From assembly GCF_022811645.1 (NCBI RefSeq), contig NZ_CP094534.1, positions 4,774,001 through 4,838,000 of the forward strand: DNA of 64,000 nt, in the 5' to 3' direction. The notes below the pieces were generated by a model. The model worked only from the letters and a program-made list of their open reading frames with translations. It searched no databases and was not told the origin of the DNA. Numbering within the stretch: position 1 is the first letter of the stretch; every line of letters starts with the position of its first letter. Shown here piece after piece: positions 15,838-25,128 of the stretch. The DNA is from Hymenobacter monticola (GTDB lineage: Bacteria; Bacteroidota; Bacteroidia; Cytophagales; Hymenobacteraceae). The translations under genes were made by a program, and so were the position numbers.

Positions 15838-17115
15838 ATGGTCCACGAATGCCGGCCGCTGCGGCTGGCCAGCGGCTTGCTGCTGCTCGCCGTCCTGTCC
15901 GGCTGCCAGCCCGACCCGCCAAAGGAGCAGCCGGCTCAGGCATCAAAGCCGCCCCCCCCACCATTCACCGAGCGGCCGCCGGCGGCCTGGGCAACTGCGC
16001 AACTGCCGCCTTACACCATCGAGCGCCAAGCGGCGATGGAGGCAGAAGCCGCCGCCGCCGACACCTTGGGGTGCGTGCCGCAGCCTATGCGCTTCAGCGC
16101 CTTAGCAACCGGGCCGGTATTCCGCCGCTACACCGGTATAATTGACCAGGCGCGCGTGACCGTGGAGTTGGGCTGGACGCGCCCGGACTCGATAACCGGC
16201 CGTTTCTACCGCTGGCGGGGCGGGCCGGAGTATGCGCTAGGTGCCGTTGACCAGCCATCCAAGCCGTTGGTGCTGCCGGTGCTAGAAAGCTTCAACGGAG
16301 TCGGCGCGGGCACCTGGCGACTGGCGCGGGTGCCCACATCGGTACTGGCCGGCGTGTGGGTCGACACCAGCGGTCACCGCCATCCTTTTCAGCTGCGCGA
16401 AAACTACACCGGCGCGGTGCCCTATGAAATCCAGGTGCTGAAACAAACCGGCGGCAAGCCCAATTCCGACGAGCCGCACGACTGCCGGGTTCCTTTTTTG
16501 CGGCAGGAGTATCTGCACCTGCGGGGCGTAGCGGGCCGTCGCCCGGCGCTGCGCCGCCTGCAACCGCCGCCCCTGGCCGTGCGCCGCCGGCACCTGCGGG
16601 CCGCGTATGAGTTCTCCCGCACCGAATGCGGCGTGGTGGTGCGGCTCAACGGCTTCAACCTCCTGAGCTACGAAGCCACCTACCAGGATGACCAATTCGG
16701 AGGAAATCGGCCGCTGACCAGCGTGAAAAGCTTTCTGGTAGACCTGGCTACCGGGCAGCCGCTCACCATCGCCAGCCAGCTGCGGCCCGACTATGAGCGG
16801 CCCTTGCGCCAGCTGCTCACCGAACAGCTCCTAAAAGATTACGGCCCGGACGAGGACTGGAAATGGCAGCAGCCGGACCGCGCCCCCGCCGACCAGCTGG
16901 CCGACCTGCCCCGGCCCGAGGACGAACCCCTCACCGACGAAGAGCTGTTGCTAACCGGCGAAGGCCTGGAAGCCACCTACTCCAAGTACAGTGTGTACGC
17001 CAACCCCGGGCCGGTGCCGCCAGCTTACGTCCGCATTCCCTACCGGGCGCTGCGCCCGCTGGTGCGCCCCGGTACCCCGCTGGCCCGCATGCTGGCCGCG
17101 CGGGGGCTGTGGTAG
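15838..17115 (+). CDS. Putative lipoprotein, tandem paralogue 2
   Basis: A 425-residue lipoprotein with lipobox LSGC and a Pro-rich linker. The shared motifs with the gene upstream are PDSITGRFYRW, LRENYTGAVPYEI, LVDLATGQPLTIASQLRPDYE and RPLVRPGTPLARMLAARGLW. ATG 15838 gives the best signal peptide; ATG 15814, which overlaps the previous stop, is also possible. The insert at about residues 150-215 differs most from paralogue 1. The pair looks like an old tandem duplication of a gene of unknown function, transcribed with hisS. Confidence 0.7.
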   Translation: MVHECRPLRLASGLLLLAVLSGCQPDPPKEQPAQASKPPPPPFTERPPAAWATAQLPPYTIERQAAMEAEAAAADTLGCVPQPMRFSALATGPVFRRYTGIIDQARVTVELGWTRPDSITGRFYRWRGGPEYALGAVDQPSKPLVLPVLESFNGVGAGTWRLARVPTSVLAGVWVDTSGHRHPFQLRENYTGAVPYEIQVLKQTGGKPNSDEPHDCRVPFLRQEYLHLRGVAGRRPALRRLQPPPLAVRRRHLRAAYEFSRTECGVVVRLNGFNLLSYEATYQDDQFGGNRPLTSVKSFLVDLATGQPLTIASQLRPDYERPLRQLLTEQLLKDYGPDEDWKWQQPDRAPADQLADLPRPEDEPLTDEELLLTGEGLEATYSKYSVYANPGPVPPAYVRIPYRALRPLVRPGTPLARMLAARGLW

Positions 17116-17146
17116 CCCGGGCTGTCGCCGGGGCCGGAATTGCCGC

Positions 17147-17154
17147 TATTTTTG
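17147..17154 (+). promoter_or_regulatory. -7 box TATTTTTG upstream of hutH
   Basis: An exact TAnnTTTG match, 34 nt before the hutH ATG. It falls just after the stop of the second lipoprotein. Confidence 0.5.
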
Positions 17155-17188
17155 TAGCCACCCCTCACCGCCCCTCACCCCTCGTTTA

Positions 17189-18682
17189 ATGCCCACCCAT
17201 ACCCTTTCGCCCGCGCAGCCCCTCACCCTGGCCGCGCTGGCCACCATGCTGGCCGACGGCCGCCCCGTGCAGCTCGGCGACGACGCTAAGCAGCAGATTG
17301 CCGCCTGCCATGCCTACCTGCACCAGCGCCTGGCCCACGACGACCAGCCGATTTACGGCATCAACACCGGTTTCGGCTCCTTATATAACGTGGGCATTGC
17401 GCCCGAGGAGCGCGCCCAATTACAGGTAAACCTGATGATGTCGCACGCCTGCGGCACCGGCGCCGAAGTGCCCCAGCACCTGGTGCGCCTTATGCTTTTC
17501 CTCAAAGCTCAAAGCCTGAGCTACGGCCACAGCGGCGTGCAGGTGGCTTCCGTCGAGCGCCTTGTGGCCATGTACAACCGCGAGCTGCTGCCCGTGGTGT
17601 ACGAGCAGGGCAGCCTCGGTGCCTCTGGCGACTTGGCCCCGCTGGCTCACCTGTGTTTGCCGCTGCTGGGCTTGGGCGAGGTGAACTACCAAGGTTACCG
17701 CCTGGCGGCGGCCGACGCCATGAGCCTCTTCAGCTGGGAGCCCATCGCGCTGCAAGCCAAGGAAGGGCTGGCGCTGCTGAACGGCACCCAGTTTATGCTG
17801 GCCTACGCCGTGGATGGCGTGCTGCGCGCCCAACGCCTGGCCAACGCGGCCGACGTCATCGGCGCGCTTTCCACCGAAGCCTTCGGGGGCTGCGACGACC
17901 CGTTCAACGAGAACCTGCACCGCATCCGGCCCCACGCCGGGCAGGTGACGGTGGCCCGGCGCCTGCGCGAGCTGCTGACCGGCTCGGAACTGCAAACCCA
18001 GCCGCGCCACGCCGTGCAGGACCCCTACTCCTTCCGCTGCCAGCCGCAGGTGCACGGCGCCTCGCGCGATGCCCTGGCCTACGTGGCCCAGGTGGTGGAA
18101 ACCGAGTGCAACTCCGTGACCGACAACCCCAACATCTTCCCCGACGAAGACCTGATACTAAGCGGCGGCAACTTCCACGGCCAGCCCTTGGCCCTGGCCC
18201 TCGACCACCTGGCCGTGGCCGTGGCCGAGTTGGGCAGCATCTCGGAGCGCCGCACCTACCAGCTCATTTCGGGCCAGCGTGGCCTGCCCACCTACCTGGT
18301 GGCCGAACCCGGCCTGAACTCCGGCCTGATGATTCCGCAGTACACCGCCGCGGGCATTGTGAGCCAGAACAAGCAGCTCTGCACGCCGGCGTCGGTGGAC
18401 AGCATCGTGAGCAGCAACGGCCAGGAAGACCACGTGAGCATGGGCGCCAACGCCGCCACCAAGAGCCGCCGCGTGCTCGACAACGTGGAGCAGGTGCTGG
18501 GCATTGAACTGCTGACGGCCGTGCAGGCGTTGGCTTTCCGCCGCCCCGGCCGCACCTCGGCGGCGCTGGAGCGCGTGGTGCAGGCCTTTGGCGAGGAAGT
18601 GAAGTTTGTGGTGCGGGACCGGGTGCTGTACCCAGACCTGCACAAGGCGGCCGCTTTTGTTCGGACGTTTGACTGGCAATAA
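17189..18682 (+). CDS. hutH: Histidine ammonia-lyase
   Basis: A 497-residue member of the MIO-dependent ammonia-lyase family, which removes ammonia from L-histidine to give urocanate. The MIO cofactor forms from Ala145-Ser146-Gly147 in GSLGASGDLAPL. Other family signatures are YGINTGFGSL, LLNGTQFM, QDPYSFRCQPQVHGA and SGGNFHGQPL. The Gln-Asp and His features fit histidine rather than phenylalanine or tyrosine as substrate. ATG 17189 follows a promoter box. No hutU, hutI or hutG gene is adjacent, so the rest of the pathway must lie elsewhere if it exists. Confidence 0.92.
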   Translation: MPTHTLSPAQPLTLAALATMLADGRPVQLGDDAKQQIAACHAYLHQRLAHDDQPIYGINTGFGSLYNVGIAPEERAQLQVNLMMSHACGTGAEVPQHLVRLMLFLKAQSLSYGHSGVQVASVERLVAMYNRELLPVVYEQGSLGASGDLAPLAHLCLPLLGLGEVNYQGYRLAAADAMSLFSWEPIALQAKEGLALLNGTQFMLAYAVDGVLRAQRLANAADVIGALSTEAFGGCDDPFNENLHRIRPHAGQVTVARRLRELLTGSELQTQPRHAVQDPYSFRCQPQVHGASRDALAYVAQVVETECNSVTDNPNIFPDEDLILSGGNFHGQPLALALDHLAVAVAELGSISERRTYQLISGQRGLPTYLVAEPGLNSGLMIPQYTAAGIVSQNKQLCTPASVDSIVSSNGQEDHVSMGANAATKSRRVLDNVEQVLGIELLTAVQALAFRRPGRTSAALERVVQAFGEEVKFVVRDRVLYPDLHKAAAFVRTFDWQ

Positions 18683-18791
18683 GCGAACAGGGTTGTTCGT
18701 AATGAGTTCGGTTTTGTCGAACCATTCGCCGCGGCCCGAATTTTGTGCGTTGCAGGGCCGTGGTGCTTTTCCTACGAATTGAAAGTTATTT

Positions 18792-20858
18792 ATGAGGTGG
18801 GTGTACTGGTTTTATTGTTTCGTGGTGCTGGGATTGGGCTTCTCAACGCCCTCTTACGCCCAACCTCCTCAACCTTCCCAGTGCGCGAGTACCCCACAGC
18901 CCGACAGTACTTTCCACGCTGTTGATGTGCAAACCGGCAAGCGGGTGACTTCCTTTTGCGTGGGCCGCAGCGTGCAGTTCAGGCTCGACGGGGGCCGCAA
19001 TATTGCTAACCCCAATAACTTCGTGTATTACGGCGTGAAACCGGGCACCGGTGCGGCTGCCGACTGGCCGGCCTGCACCCCGAACCCCTCGAATAGCAAT
19101 CCGGCCGCCCCTAATTACGCCACTTACGTGTACACGCCCACCCGCGCCGATGTGGGGCTCGTCACGGTTTCGGAGCTGGCCACCGCTGATAATACGATTC
19201 TGCCGCCACGCGGCGCAACCTATTACATTCACACTTACCAGGTATTCGACAATGTAGCGCCCACCTTCACGGTGGCGCCGTGCCCCAGCAACAATGCGCT
19301 GGTGACCATCACCGATATCACTTACAACAGCTACACCGTCCAGGCTGGCACCGGCGCGGTGCAAACCATCGCACCTGGTCAATCAAAAGTCAATACCGTT
19401 ACGCTAAATGGGGCCACTTCCGTCACGGTTCGGGGTTTTCATAATGCCCCCAACACCTGCGAAAGCCTCCCCTCGACGCAGACTATTGCCCCGCTGGCGC
19501 CCCCCCAAACTCCGCTCCTGACCTCGCTTACCCTCCAGGCCTCCCTGCCCAGCGGCGCAGCCACGCTAGTCGTGGGCCAGCTGCCGACCGGCTACACCTA
19601 CACCTTGCAGCGCACCGATGCTAGCGCGCCTGGTGGCTACACCCCGGTGGCCAACGTGCCGGCCGGCAGTCCTCCTATCACCTTGGGCACTGTGGTTGCC
19701 AATAGTGGCTACCGCCTGTTGCGCACCGACCCTTGTAACAGTCTTCCTGACGTTTCGGAGCAACTCTATCCTCTCAGCTTAAGCGGCAATTCTACACAGA
19801 ATCGTAACCAGCTGCTTTTCAACGACGGCGGTGCGCCCGGCACCACCTATACCGTGACGCGCGATGACATTCCGTTCACCGCCTTCACCGTCATTCCCGG
19901 CGGGCTGGAAGATGCTACCGGAACCTGTAAGACCCGTTACCGCTACCGGGTGACGGCTACCTACCCGCGCGGCGGCAAGTCGGTTTCCAACGAAATCACC
20001 ATTCTCACGCAGTCCAACTTACCGCCGCCTCAGCCCAAGCTGCTGGCCAGCTTCAACGTGCGCAACGTGGTGGAGCTGACGCCCCTGCTCACTCCCCCCA
20101 CGCTACCCACCGGCAGCACGCTTTACTACCGCAAGGCCAGCGGCGGGGGCACGCCGGTCGCCCTGGCCACCACCACCACGGCGCGCCCCGCGCGCGACTC
20201 TACCGCCCTGGCCGACCTACGCGCCTCGCCACCTTGCTACTCGCTGCGCCAAGCCGATGTATGCGAAAACGCATCGCCCGAAAGCGCCAGCACCTGCCCG
20301 GCCCTGCTCAGCGCGAGCCCGGCCGATGCCGACGGCAGCACCGCCACCCTGACCTGGACGCCCTTCACCGGCCCCGACCCCAGCCAGCCGGCCACCTACG
20401 TGCTCCAGCGCCTGGGGCCGGACAATGCCGTGCAGCCCGGCAGCGTGCCCGTGACGGGCAGCACCTATACCGACCTGACGCCGCCCACCAACCGGCAAGT
20501 GCTGCGCTACCGCCTGCAAATCAGCGGCGCGGGCTTGCCGCCGGGCACGTTCAGCTACTCCAACATTGCCATCGTCTCGCGCCGGCTGTCGCTCACCATC
20601 CCCACGGCCTTCACGCCCAACGGCGACGGACTGAACGACGGGCTGGAAGTGAAAGGCAAGTACCTGGATAACTACAAGTTTGTGGTGGTGGACCGCAACG
20701 GGCAGGAGGTATTTCGGGGCACCAAGCGGACCGATGTGTGGGACGGCACCATCCGGGGCCACGCGCCGGTAATGGGCGCTTACGTGTGGCGCTTCAGCCA
20801 AAACAACGAGGACGGCAGCCCGTTCACGGCCACGGGCACGGTCACCATTCTGAAATAA
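18792..20858 (+). CDS. T9SS type B sorted extracellular protein
   Basis: A 688-residue secreted protein with a signal peptide (about 1-24, ending SYAQ). The middle consists of beta-sandwich repeats of fibronectin III or PKD style, with recurring segments such as YVLQRLGPD and RYRYRVTATYPRG. The last 85 residues are a gliding-motility-associated (CHU_C, type B) sorting domain: TIPTAFTPNGDGLNDGLEV, FVVVDRNGQEVFRG and the final TGTVTILK. Such proteins cross the outer membrane through the type IX system. The ligand is unknown. The gene stands alone, 109 nt after hutH. Confidence 0.85.
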   Translation: MRWVYWFYCFVVLGLGFSTPSYAQPPQPSQCASTPQPDSTFHAVDVQTGKRVTSFCVGRSVQFRLDGGRNIANPNNFVYYGVKPGTGAAADWPACTPNPSNSNPAAPNYATYVYTPTRADVGLVTVSELATADNTILPPRGATYYIHTYQVFDNVAPTFTVAPCPSNNALVTITDITYNSYTVQAGTGAVQTIAPGQSKVNTVTLNGATSVTVRGFHNAPNTCESLPSTQTIAPLAPPQTPLLTSLTLQASLPSGAATLVVGQLPTGYTYTLQRTDASAPGGYTPVANVPAGSPPITLGTVVANSGYRLLRTDPCNSLPDVSEQLYPLSLSGNSTQNRNQLLFNDGGAPGTTYTVTRDDIPFTAFTVIPGGLEDATGTCKTRYRYRVTATYPRGGKSVSNEITILTQSNLPPPQPKLLASFNVRNVVELTPLLTPPTLPTGSTLYYRKASGGGTPVALATTTTARPARDSTALADLRASPPCYSLRQADVCENASPESASTCPALLSASPADADGSTATLTWTPFTGPDPSQPATYVLQRLGPDNAVQPGSVPVTGSTYTDLTPPTNRQVLRYRLQISGAGLPPGTFSYSNIAIVSRRLSLTIPTAFTPNGDGLNDGLEVKGKYLDNYKFVVVDRNGQEVFRGTKRTDVWDGTIRGHAPVMGAYVWRFSQNNEDGSPFTATGTVTILK

Positions 20859-20990
20859 ATACGTCCCGACATTTGGGCCGCAACAAACCCTGAAGCCCGT
20901 TTGGGCGTCTTTGGGTGGCAATGCGCAAGATGGCACTCTTCTCAGCGGCCCAATTGTTCATTGCTCATTGATTAACTGACAACTGATACC

Positions 20991-21329
20991 ATGGCATTCG
21001 ATATCACCGGCATGATGGGCAAAGTGAAAGAGCTGCAAGACAAAATGCAGCAGGCCCAGCAGGAAATTCAACACATCACGGCTACCGGCGAAGCCGGCGG
21101 CGGCCTGGTGCGCGCCACGGCCAATGGCCACCGCAAAATCCTAAAGCTCGAAATCGACGACACCCTGCTCACCCCGCAAGACCGCGACATGCTGGCCGAC
21201 CTCGTGGTGGCCGCCGTGAACAAAGCCCTCGATGAAGCCGCTGAGCTGGCGGCCCAGGAATTGAAGCGCAAAACCAGTGGCCTGATGCCCAACGTGCCCG
21301 GCCTCGACCTGAGTGGCTTTGGCGCCTAG
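20991..21329 (+). CDS. ybaB: YbaB/EbfC nucleoid-associated protein
   Basis: A 112-residue protein of normal family length. The pattern is that of YbaB: an N-terminal helix KVKELQDKMQQAQQEIQ, a central sheet with TANGHRKILKLEIDDTLL, and a C-terminal helix with VVAAVNKALDEAAELAAQEL. It forms DNA-binding dimers. In many bacteria it sits beside dnaX or recR, but here a glycosyltransferase overlaps its end by 17 nt. Confidence 0.9.
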   Translation: MAFDITGMMGKVKELQDKMQQAQQEIQHITATGEAGGGLVRATANGHRKILKLEIDDTLLTPQDRDMLADLVVAAVNKALDEAAELAAQELKRKTSGLMPNVPGLDLSGFGA

Positions 21330-22368
21330 TGCGGCCCGGGTCGGCGTGTGCGCCGACGTGGCCATCGTCATCCTGAACTGGAACGGCGCTGCTTTCCTAA
21401 GCCGCTTCCTGCCCGGCGTCATCACCCACGCCGACGGCGCCCGCATCATCGTGGCCGATAACGCCTCGACCGACGACTCGGCCGAGGTGCTTTCGCGCGA
21501 CTTCCCGCAAGTGGAAATGATGCTGCTGGAGCGCAACTTCGGCTTTTGTGAAGGCTACAACCAAGCGCTAGCGCAGGTCGACAGCGACTTTTTCGTGCTG
21601 CTCAATTCCGACGTGGAAGTGACCCTGGGCTGGCTGCGTCCGCTGCGTGCCCTGCTCGAGGCCCAGCCGCGGGTGGCCGCCGTGCAGCCCAAAATCCTGG
21701 CCGCCGCCGACCCCACTTACTTCGAGTATGCCGGTGCCGGGGGCGGCTACCTCGACCGCTTGGCCTACCCCTTCTGCCGCGGCCGCTTGTTTGATACGCT
21801 CGAAAAAGACCACGGCCAATACGACGACCCGCGCCCCGTGGCCTGGGCCAGCGGCGCCTGCCTGCTGGTGCGCCGCAGCGCCTGGCAAACCCTGGGCGGC
21901 CTGGAACCGGCCTTTTTCGCCCACATGGAGGAAATCGATTTCTGCTGGCGCTTGCAGAATGCCGGACACGAGGTGTGGTACCACGGCGGCAGTGCCGTGC
22001 ACCACGTGGGCGGCGGCACCCTACCCAAAACCAACCCCCGCAAAACCTTCCTCAACTTCCGCAACGGCCTGGCCCTACTTTACAAAAACGCGGCCCCCAG
22101 CGAGCTACTTTGGGCCATGTGGCAGCGCCTGGTGCTCGATGGCGTGGCGGGGCTGAAATTCCTGGCCAGCGGCGAGTTTGGCAATTTTTGGGCGGTGCTG
22201 CGGGCGCACTTTAGCTTTTACGGCGCCTTTGGTTACTGGCGCCAGCGGCGCAAGGCCGCCCGCCCGCACCTGCGCGTGGGCCAACGGGCCGGCGTGTACA
22301 AAGGCAGCGTAGTGTGGGCCTATTTTGCCCGGGGCAAACGCAAATTTTCAGAGTTAGGTATTCACTGA
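21313..22368 (+). CDS. Family 2 glycosyltransferase
   Basis: A 351-residue GT-A glycosyltransferase of the rhamnosyltransferase-like GT2 group. The signatures are VAIVILNWNGAAFL at the N-terminus, VADNASTDDS, NFGFCEGYNQAL and the acceptor-side motif GACLLVRRSAWQTLGGL with HMEEIDFCWRL. The metal-binding DxD equivalent is NSDVE. The start is taken at GTG 21313, overlapping ybaB; GTG near 21346 is an alternative. It probably extends a surface polysaccharide at the cytoplasmic face of the membrane. A long palindrome follows 16 nt after the stop. Confidence 0.85.
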   Translation: MALAPSAARVGVCADVAIVILNWNGAAFLSRFLPGVITHADGARIIVADNASTDDSAEVLSRDFPQVEMMLLERNFGFCEGYNQALAQVDSDFFVLLNSDVEVTLGWLRPLRALLEAQPRVAAVQPKILAAADPTYFEYAGAGGGYLDRLAYPFCRGRLFDTLEKDHGQYDDPRPVAWASGACLLVRRSAWQTLGGLEPAFFAHMEEIDFCWRLQNAGHEVWYHGGSAVHHVGGGTLPKTNPRKTFLNFRNGLALLYKNAAPSELLWAMWQRLVLDGVAGLKFLASGEFGNFWAVLRAHFSFYGAFGYWRQRRKAARPHLRVGQRAGVYKGSVVWAYFARGKRKFSELGIH

Positions 22369-22384
22369 CATCTAACTTGAGTTA

Positions 22385-22472
22385 GCCAGAACGTGTACCC
22401 CGAAGCTCCGCTTCGGTTCTTTGAACAATTTCAATACGGGCCAAAGCGGAGCTTCGGGGTACACGTTCTGGC
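22385..22472. repeat. Intergenic palindrome, family B copy 1
   Basis: Perfect 29-nt inverted arms (22385-22413 with 22444-22472) around a 30-nt loop. The arm core GTACCCCGAAGCTCCGCTTC recurs, with small changes, at 27037-27114. Confidence 0.9.
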
Positions 22473-22512
22473 CTTACCTTGCTGCCAAACCAACTTTATT
22501 TCCTGCTTCGCG

Positions 22513-22836
22513 ATGAAAAAATCGCTGCTTTTGCTATTGGCCAGCTTGCTGCTAGTCCTGACTTCGCCAGCCCCCGCGAACGCGCAGATGTTTCATCGCC
22601 TGGGCCACGCCAACCGCTCTCGCACCAAAAAGGCAGAGCACTCGAACAAGCACGTCAAGCACCGCGACAAGAAAAAGGTCAAGAAGAAAAAACCCGAGAA
22701 CGACAAAAGCCGCCGCCGCAAAGAAGCCAAGCTGCAAAAGGAGCGCCGCGAGGACGGCGGCCGGATTCCCGCCGAAGCTACGGAGCCTGAAAAGTCGGAT
22801 TCAGATAAATCGGAATCGGATAAAAAGGAGGAATAA
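22513..22836 (+). CDS. Small secreted, highly charged protein
   Basis: A 107-residue protein with a clear signal peptide (about 1-24, ending ANAQ). The mature part is extremely basic (clusters such as KKKVKKKK and RRRKEAK) and then turns acidic and Ser-rich in the last 15 residues (SDSDKSESDKKEE). No domain is recognised and the mature part is probably disordered. ATG 22513 was chosen because it begins the signal peptide; a longer frame would run back into the palindrome. Its role could be binding an acidic polymer or surface, but this is a guess. Confidence 0.6.
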   Translation: MKKSLLLLLASLLLVLTSPAPANAQMFHRLGHANRSRTKKAEHSNKHVKHRDKKKVKKKKPENDKSRRRKEAKLQKERREDGGRIPAEATEPEKSDSDKSESDKKEE

Positions 22837-22867
22837 ATGCCAACAAGTCCTACATAGGTATCAACAA

Positions 22868-22897
22868 GAAAGGGAACCCCGTTGGGGCTCCCTTTTC
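22868..22897 (+). terminator. Terminator after the small charged protein
   Basis: The stem GAAAGGGA-CCCC pairs with GGGG-TCCCTTTTC around a 3-nt loop, with one internal mismatch. It lies between convergent genes. Confidence 0.7.
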
Positions 22898-22935
22898 TAT
22901 GAAACAACTTTAAAGCAAGCCGAAGCTTTGCGTCT

Positions 22936-23154
22936 TTACAAATCCCACACGGTGCTGCGCTGCTGGCGCATGGCCCGGCGCACGTTCATCCAGAACGCTC
23001 CGGCAAAGTAGAGCACGATGGGCGAGCCAAACGTGAAAAACGACGCGTACACAAACGAGAGCCGCACGCTGCGCGTGCTGAACCCCCACTTTTGGGCCAG
23101 GGCCGAGCACAAACCAAAAGACTGCGTTTCGAGGTAGTCGGTGAAGCGTTTCAT
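22936..23154 (-). CDS. PspC-domain small membrane protein
   Basis: A 72-residue protein that is essentially one PspC domain: FGLCSALAQKWGFSTRSVRLSFVYASF matches the GVCxGLAxxxGxxxxxVRLxFV signature, followed by one membrane segment (about 33-55) and a short basic tail. Full PspC proteins in Bacteroidota are usually longer, so this is a minimal form. It may tune an envelope stress response, but no psp partner is nearby. The ATG at 23154 gives the compact domain; a longer frame from 23221 adds an unrelated hydrophobic stretch. Confidence 0.7.
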   Translation of the reverse strand: MKRFTDYLETQSFGLCSALAQKWGFSTRSVRLSFVYASFFTFGSPIVLYFAGAFWMNVRRAMRQQRSTVWDL

Positions 23155-23232
23155 GGGCGGTAGCGGCTAACAAAATACAGATTGTCTGGGCTAAGATAAG
23201 GCTTTGGGCAACCGAGGGCAAGCCCGGCCACG

Positions 23233-23240
23233 TAATTTCG
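23233..23240 (+). promoter_or_regulatory. Possible -7 box TAATTTCG
   Basis: A TAnnTTCG-type box, 76 nt before the chosen ATG at 23317. Confidence 0.35.
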
Positions 23241-23316
23241 CCGGCCCGGGCCCGACTAATTGGACGCCTTTTACGTTGAAAGGGCTAGCTTTCGTTTTCC
23301 GTTGTTGCATATTTTG

Positions 23317-25128
23317 ATGAGTTATTTTTTGCGGCCGGTGGCCCACGGGTTGCTGGCAGCCACTTTGTTACTCTCGGCCTGTGCCCTACCGCGGGTGCTG
23401 AAACAGGCCGAAGCCGGGCGCACCGTGGCGGCTCGCCCCGCCCCCTTGCTGGCCTCGGGCGAGGCCGTGCCGTTTGAGGTAACGGCCCGCGTGCCAGCCA
23501 GCCACCTGCACAAGGGTGTCGCTTACGAGCTGCTGCTGCGCTACCGCTACGAGCACGGCCTGCGCGAAGACACGCTGGGCCGCCTCACCTTCACGTCGGG
23601 CAATTATGTGTACGACGACGAGCACAAGGGCCTGCTCGTCGCCACTCAAAAATTCAGCATTCCCAACACGCCCGGCCGCAACCCCGGCGAGTTGCTGGCC
23701 CACGGCCAAGTGCGCGAGCTGAAAAAGAACGGCAAAGTGCTGCGCGCCACCGCCGACGTGCTGGTAGCCCGCGGCATTGCCGACCCGGCCCGCCTCGTGA
23801 CGCGCGAAGACACTGTGCTGACGCTGCTGTCCGAGCATGCCAACAACACCATGAGCGGCACCCGCGTGCTGCCTTTTTATTTCGATGAGGATAAGTGGTT
23901 TATCCGTGGCTACCTGGGCACCAACGTGCAGGCCTTGGAAGACCTCATCGACGCCAACCAGCACACCAGGCAGGTGCTCATCATCGCGGGCCACTCGCCC
24001 GACTCGACAGACGCCCACAACCGCGCCCTGGCCAGCAAGCGCGTGCGCATGCTGCTCTACTACTACAAGCAGCGGGTGAAAACCTTCTCGTATCTCAATA
24101 AAAACGAGAACATTCGTTACGACACGCTGGCCTACGTGCGCAAGTGGGATACCTTCCTGAGCAAAGTCACGTCCTCCGCCCTCAAGCCCGACCAGATTGA
24201 CTCCGTGGTGTCCATCATCAACGACACGCGCGGCACCTTCGAGCAAAAGGAAAAGGCCCTGCACAAGCTCTCCTATTTCGATTACATCGAAGACTACATC
24301 TACCCCGTGCTGCGCTTCGGCACCGTGGCCGTGACCTACACCGCTCCCAAGCGCTACGACTCGGAGGTATATCTGCTCTCGAAAAAAATCGTGGAAAAGC
24401 AGGTAGAAGCCGACGCCCTCACGCCCGAGGAGCTGCGCTATTCGGCCACGCTCACGCCGCTGCTGGCCGAGAAGCAGCGCATCTACGAAGTGGCCGCCGC
24501 CAACAATCCCAACAGCTGGGAAGCTTTCCACAACCTGGGCGTAGTGCTGCTGCAGCGCGGGGAAAAAGAGCCTACCGCCAAAACCCAGAAGGCCTATTAT
24601 CACCGCGCCGCTGTGAATTTCACGCTGGCCGCCCACCGCAACCCCACGGCTGAGTTCTTTTACCACGCCGCCACCGCCTACCACCGCGCCGGCGACCGCC
24701 TCGAAGCCCTGCAGAATTACGACTACGCCATCAAGCTGGGCGGCCCGCGCCCGCTGCTGCGCAAAATTTTCTCCGACCGCGCCGCACTGGAAATCGAAGT
24801 AGGCCAGCCCGATGAGGCCCTGCGCAACCTGCAATACGCCGGCCCCTCCTACCAGAACGCCCTCAACAAGGGCCTGATTCTGGTGGGCCGCGAGGGCTAC
24901 GACCTGGCCCTGGAGCAGTACCGCCTCGCCCAGGCCCTGCGCCCCACGGCCGCCGCGCCCGTCTACGGCATGGCCGTGGTAGCCGCCCGCCAGAAAAACG
25001 AGGCCGAGATGGGCCAGCTACTCAAGCAAGCCATCGCCCTCGACCGCAGCTACGCCCAGCGCGCCGTGGAAGACCTGGAGTTTCAGGACTACGCGCAGGG
25101 CAAGGTGTTTCGGGAGGCGTTAAAATAG
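23317..25128 (+). CDS. Lipoprotein with OmpA-like and TPR regions
   Basis: A 603-residue lipoprotein. ATG 23317 starts a signal that ends in lipobox LLSAC with the Cys near residue 22. Residues about 215-255 (VLIIAGHSPDSTDAHNRALASKRV) resemble the peptidoglycan-binding core of OmpA-family domains, but a long helical insert (about 260-340) follows. The C-terminal 220 residues contain TPR-like units (AFHNLGVVLLQRG, FFYHAATAYHRAGDRLEALQNYDYAIKLG, PVYGMAVVAARQKN). This suggests a periplasmic scaffold tied to the outer membrane and possibly to peptidoglycan. The stop codon TAG is part of the following palindrome. Confidence 0.72.
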   Translation: MSYFLRPVAHGLLAATLLLSACALPRVLKQAEAGRTVAARPAPLLASGEAVPFEVTARVPASHLHKGVAYELLLRYRYEHGLREDTLGRLTFTSGNYVYDDEHKGLLVATQKFSIPNTPGRNPGELLAHGQVRELKKNGKVLRATADVLVARGIADPARLVTREDTVLTLLSEHANNTMSGTRVLPFYFDEDKWFIRGYLGTNVQALEDLIDANQHTRQVLIIAGHSPDSTDAHNRALASKRVRMLLYYYKQRVKTFSYLNKNENIRYDTLAYVRKWDTFLSKVTSSALKPDQIDSVVSIINDTRGTFEQKEKALHKLSYFDYIEDYIYPVLRFGTVAVTYTAPKRYDSEVYLLSKKIVEKQVEADALTPEELRYSATLTPLLAEKQRIYEVAAANNPNSWEAFHNLGVVLLQRGEKEPTAKTQKAYYHRAAVNFTLAAHRNPTAEFFYHAATAYHRAGDRLEALQNYDYAIKLGGPRPLLRKIFSDRAALEIEVGQPDEALRNLQYAGPSYQNALNKGLILVGREGYDLALEQYRLAQALRPTAAAPVYGMAVVAARQKNEAEMGQLLKQAIALDRSYAQRAVEDLEFQDYAQGKVFREALK

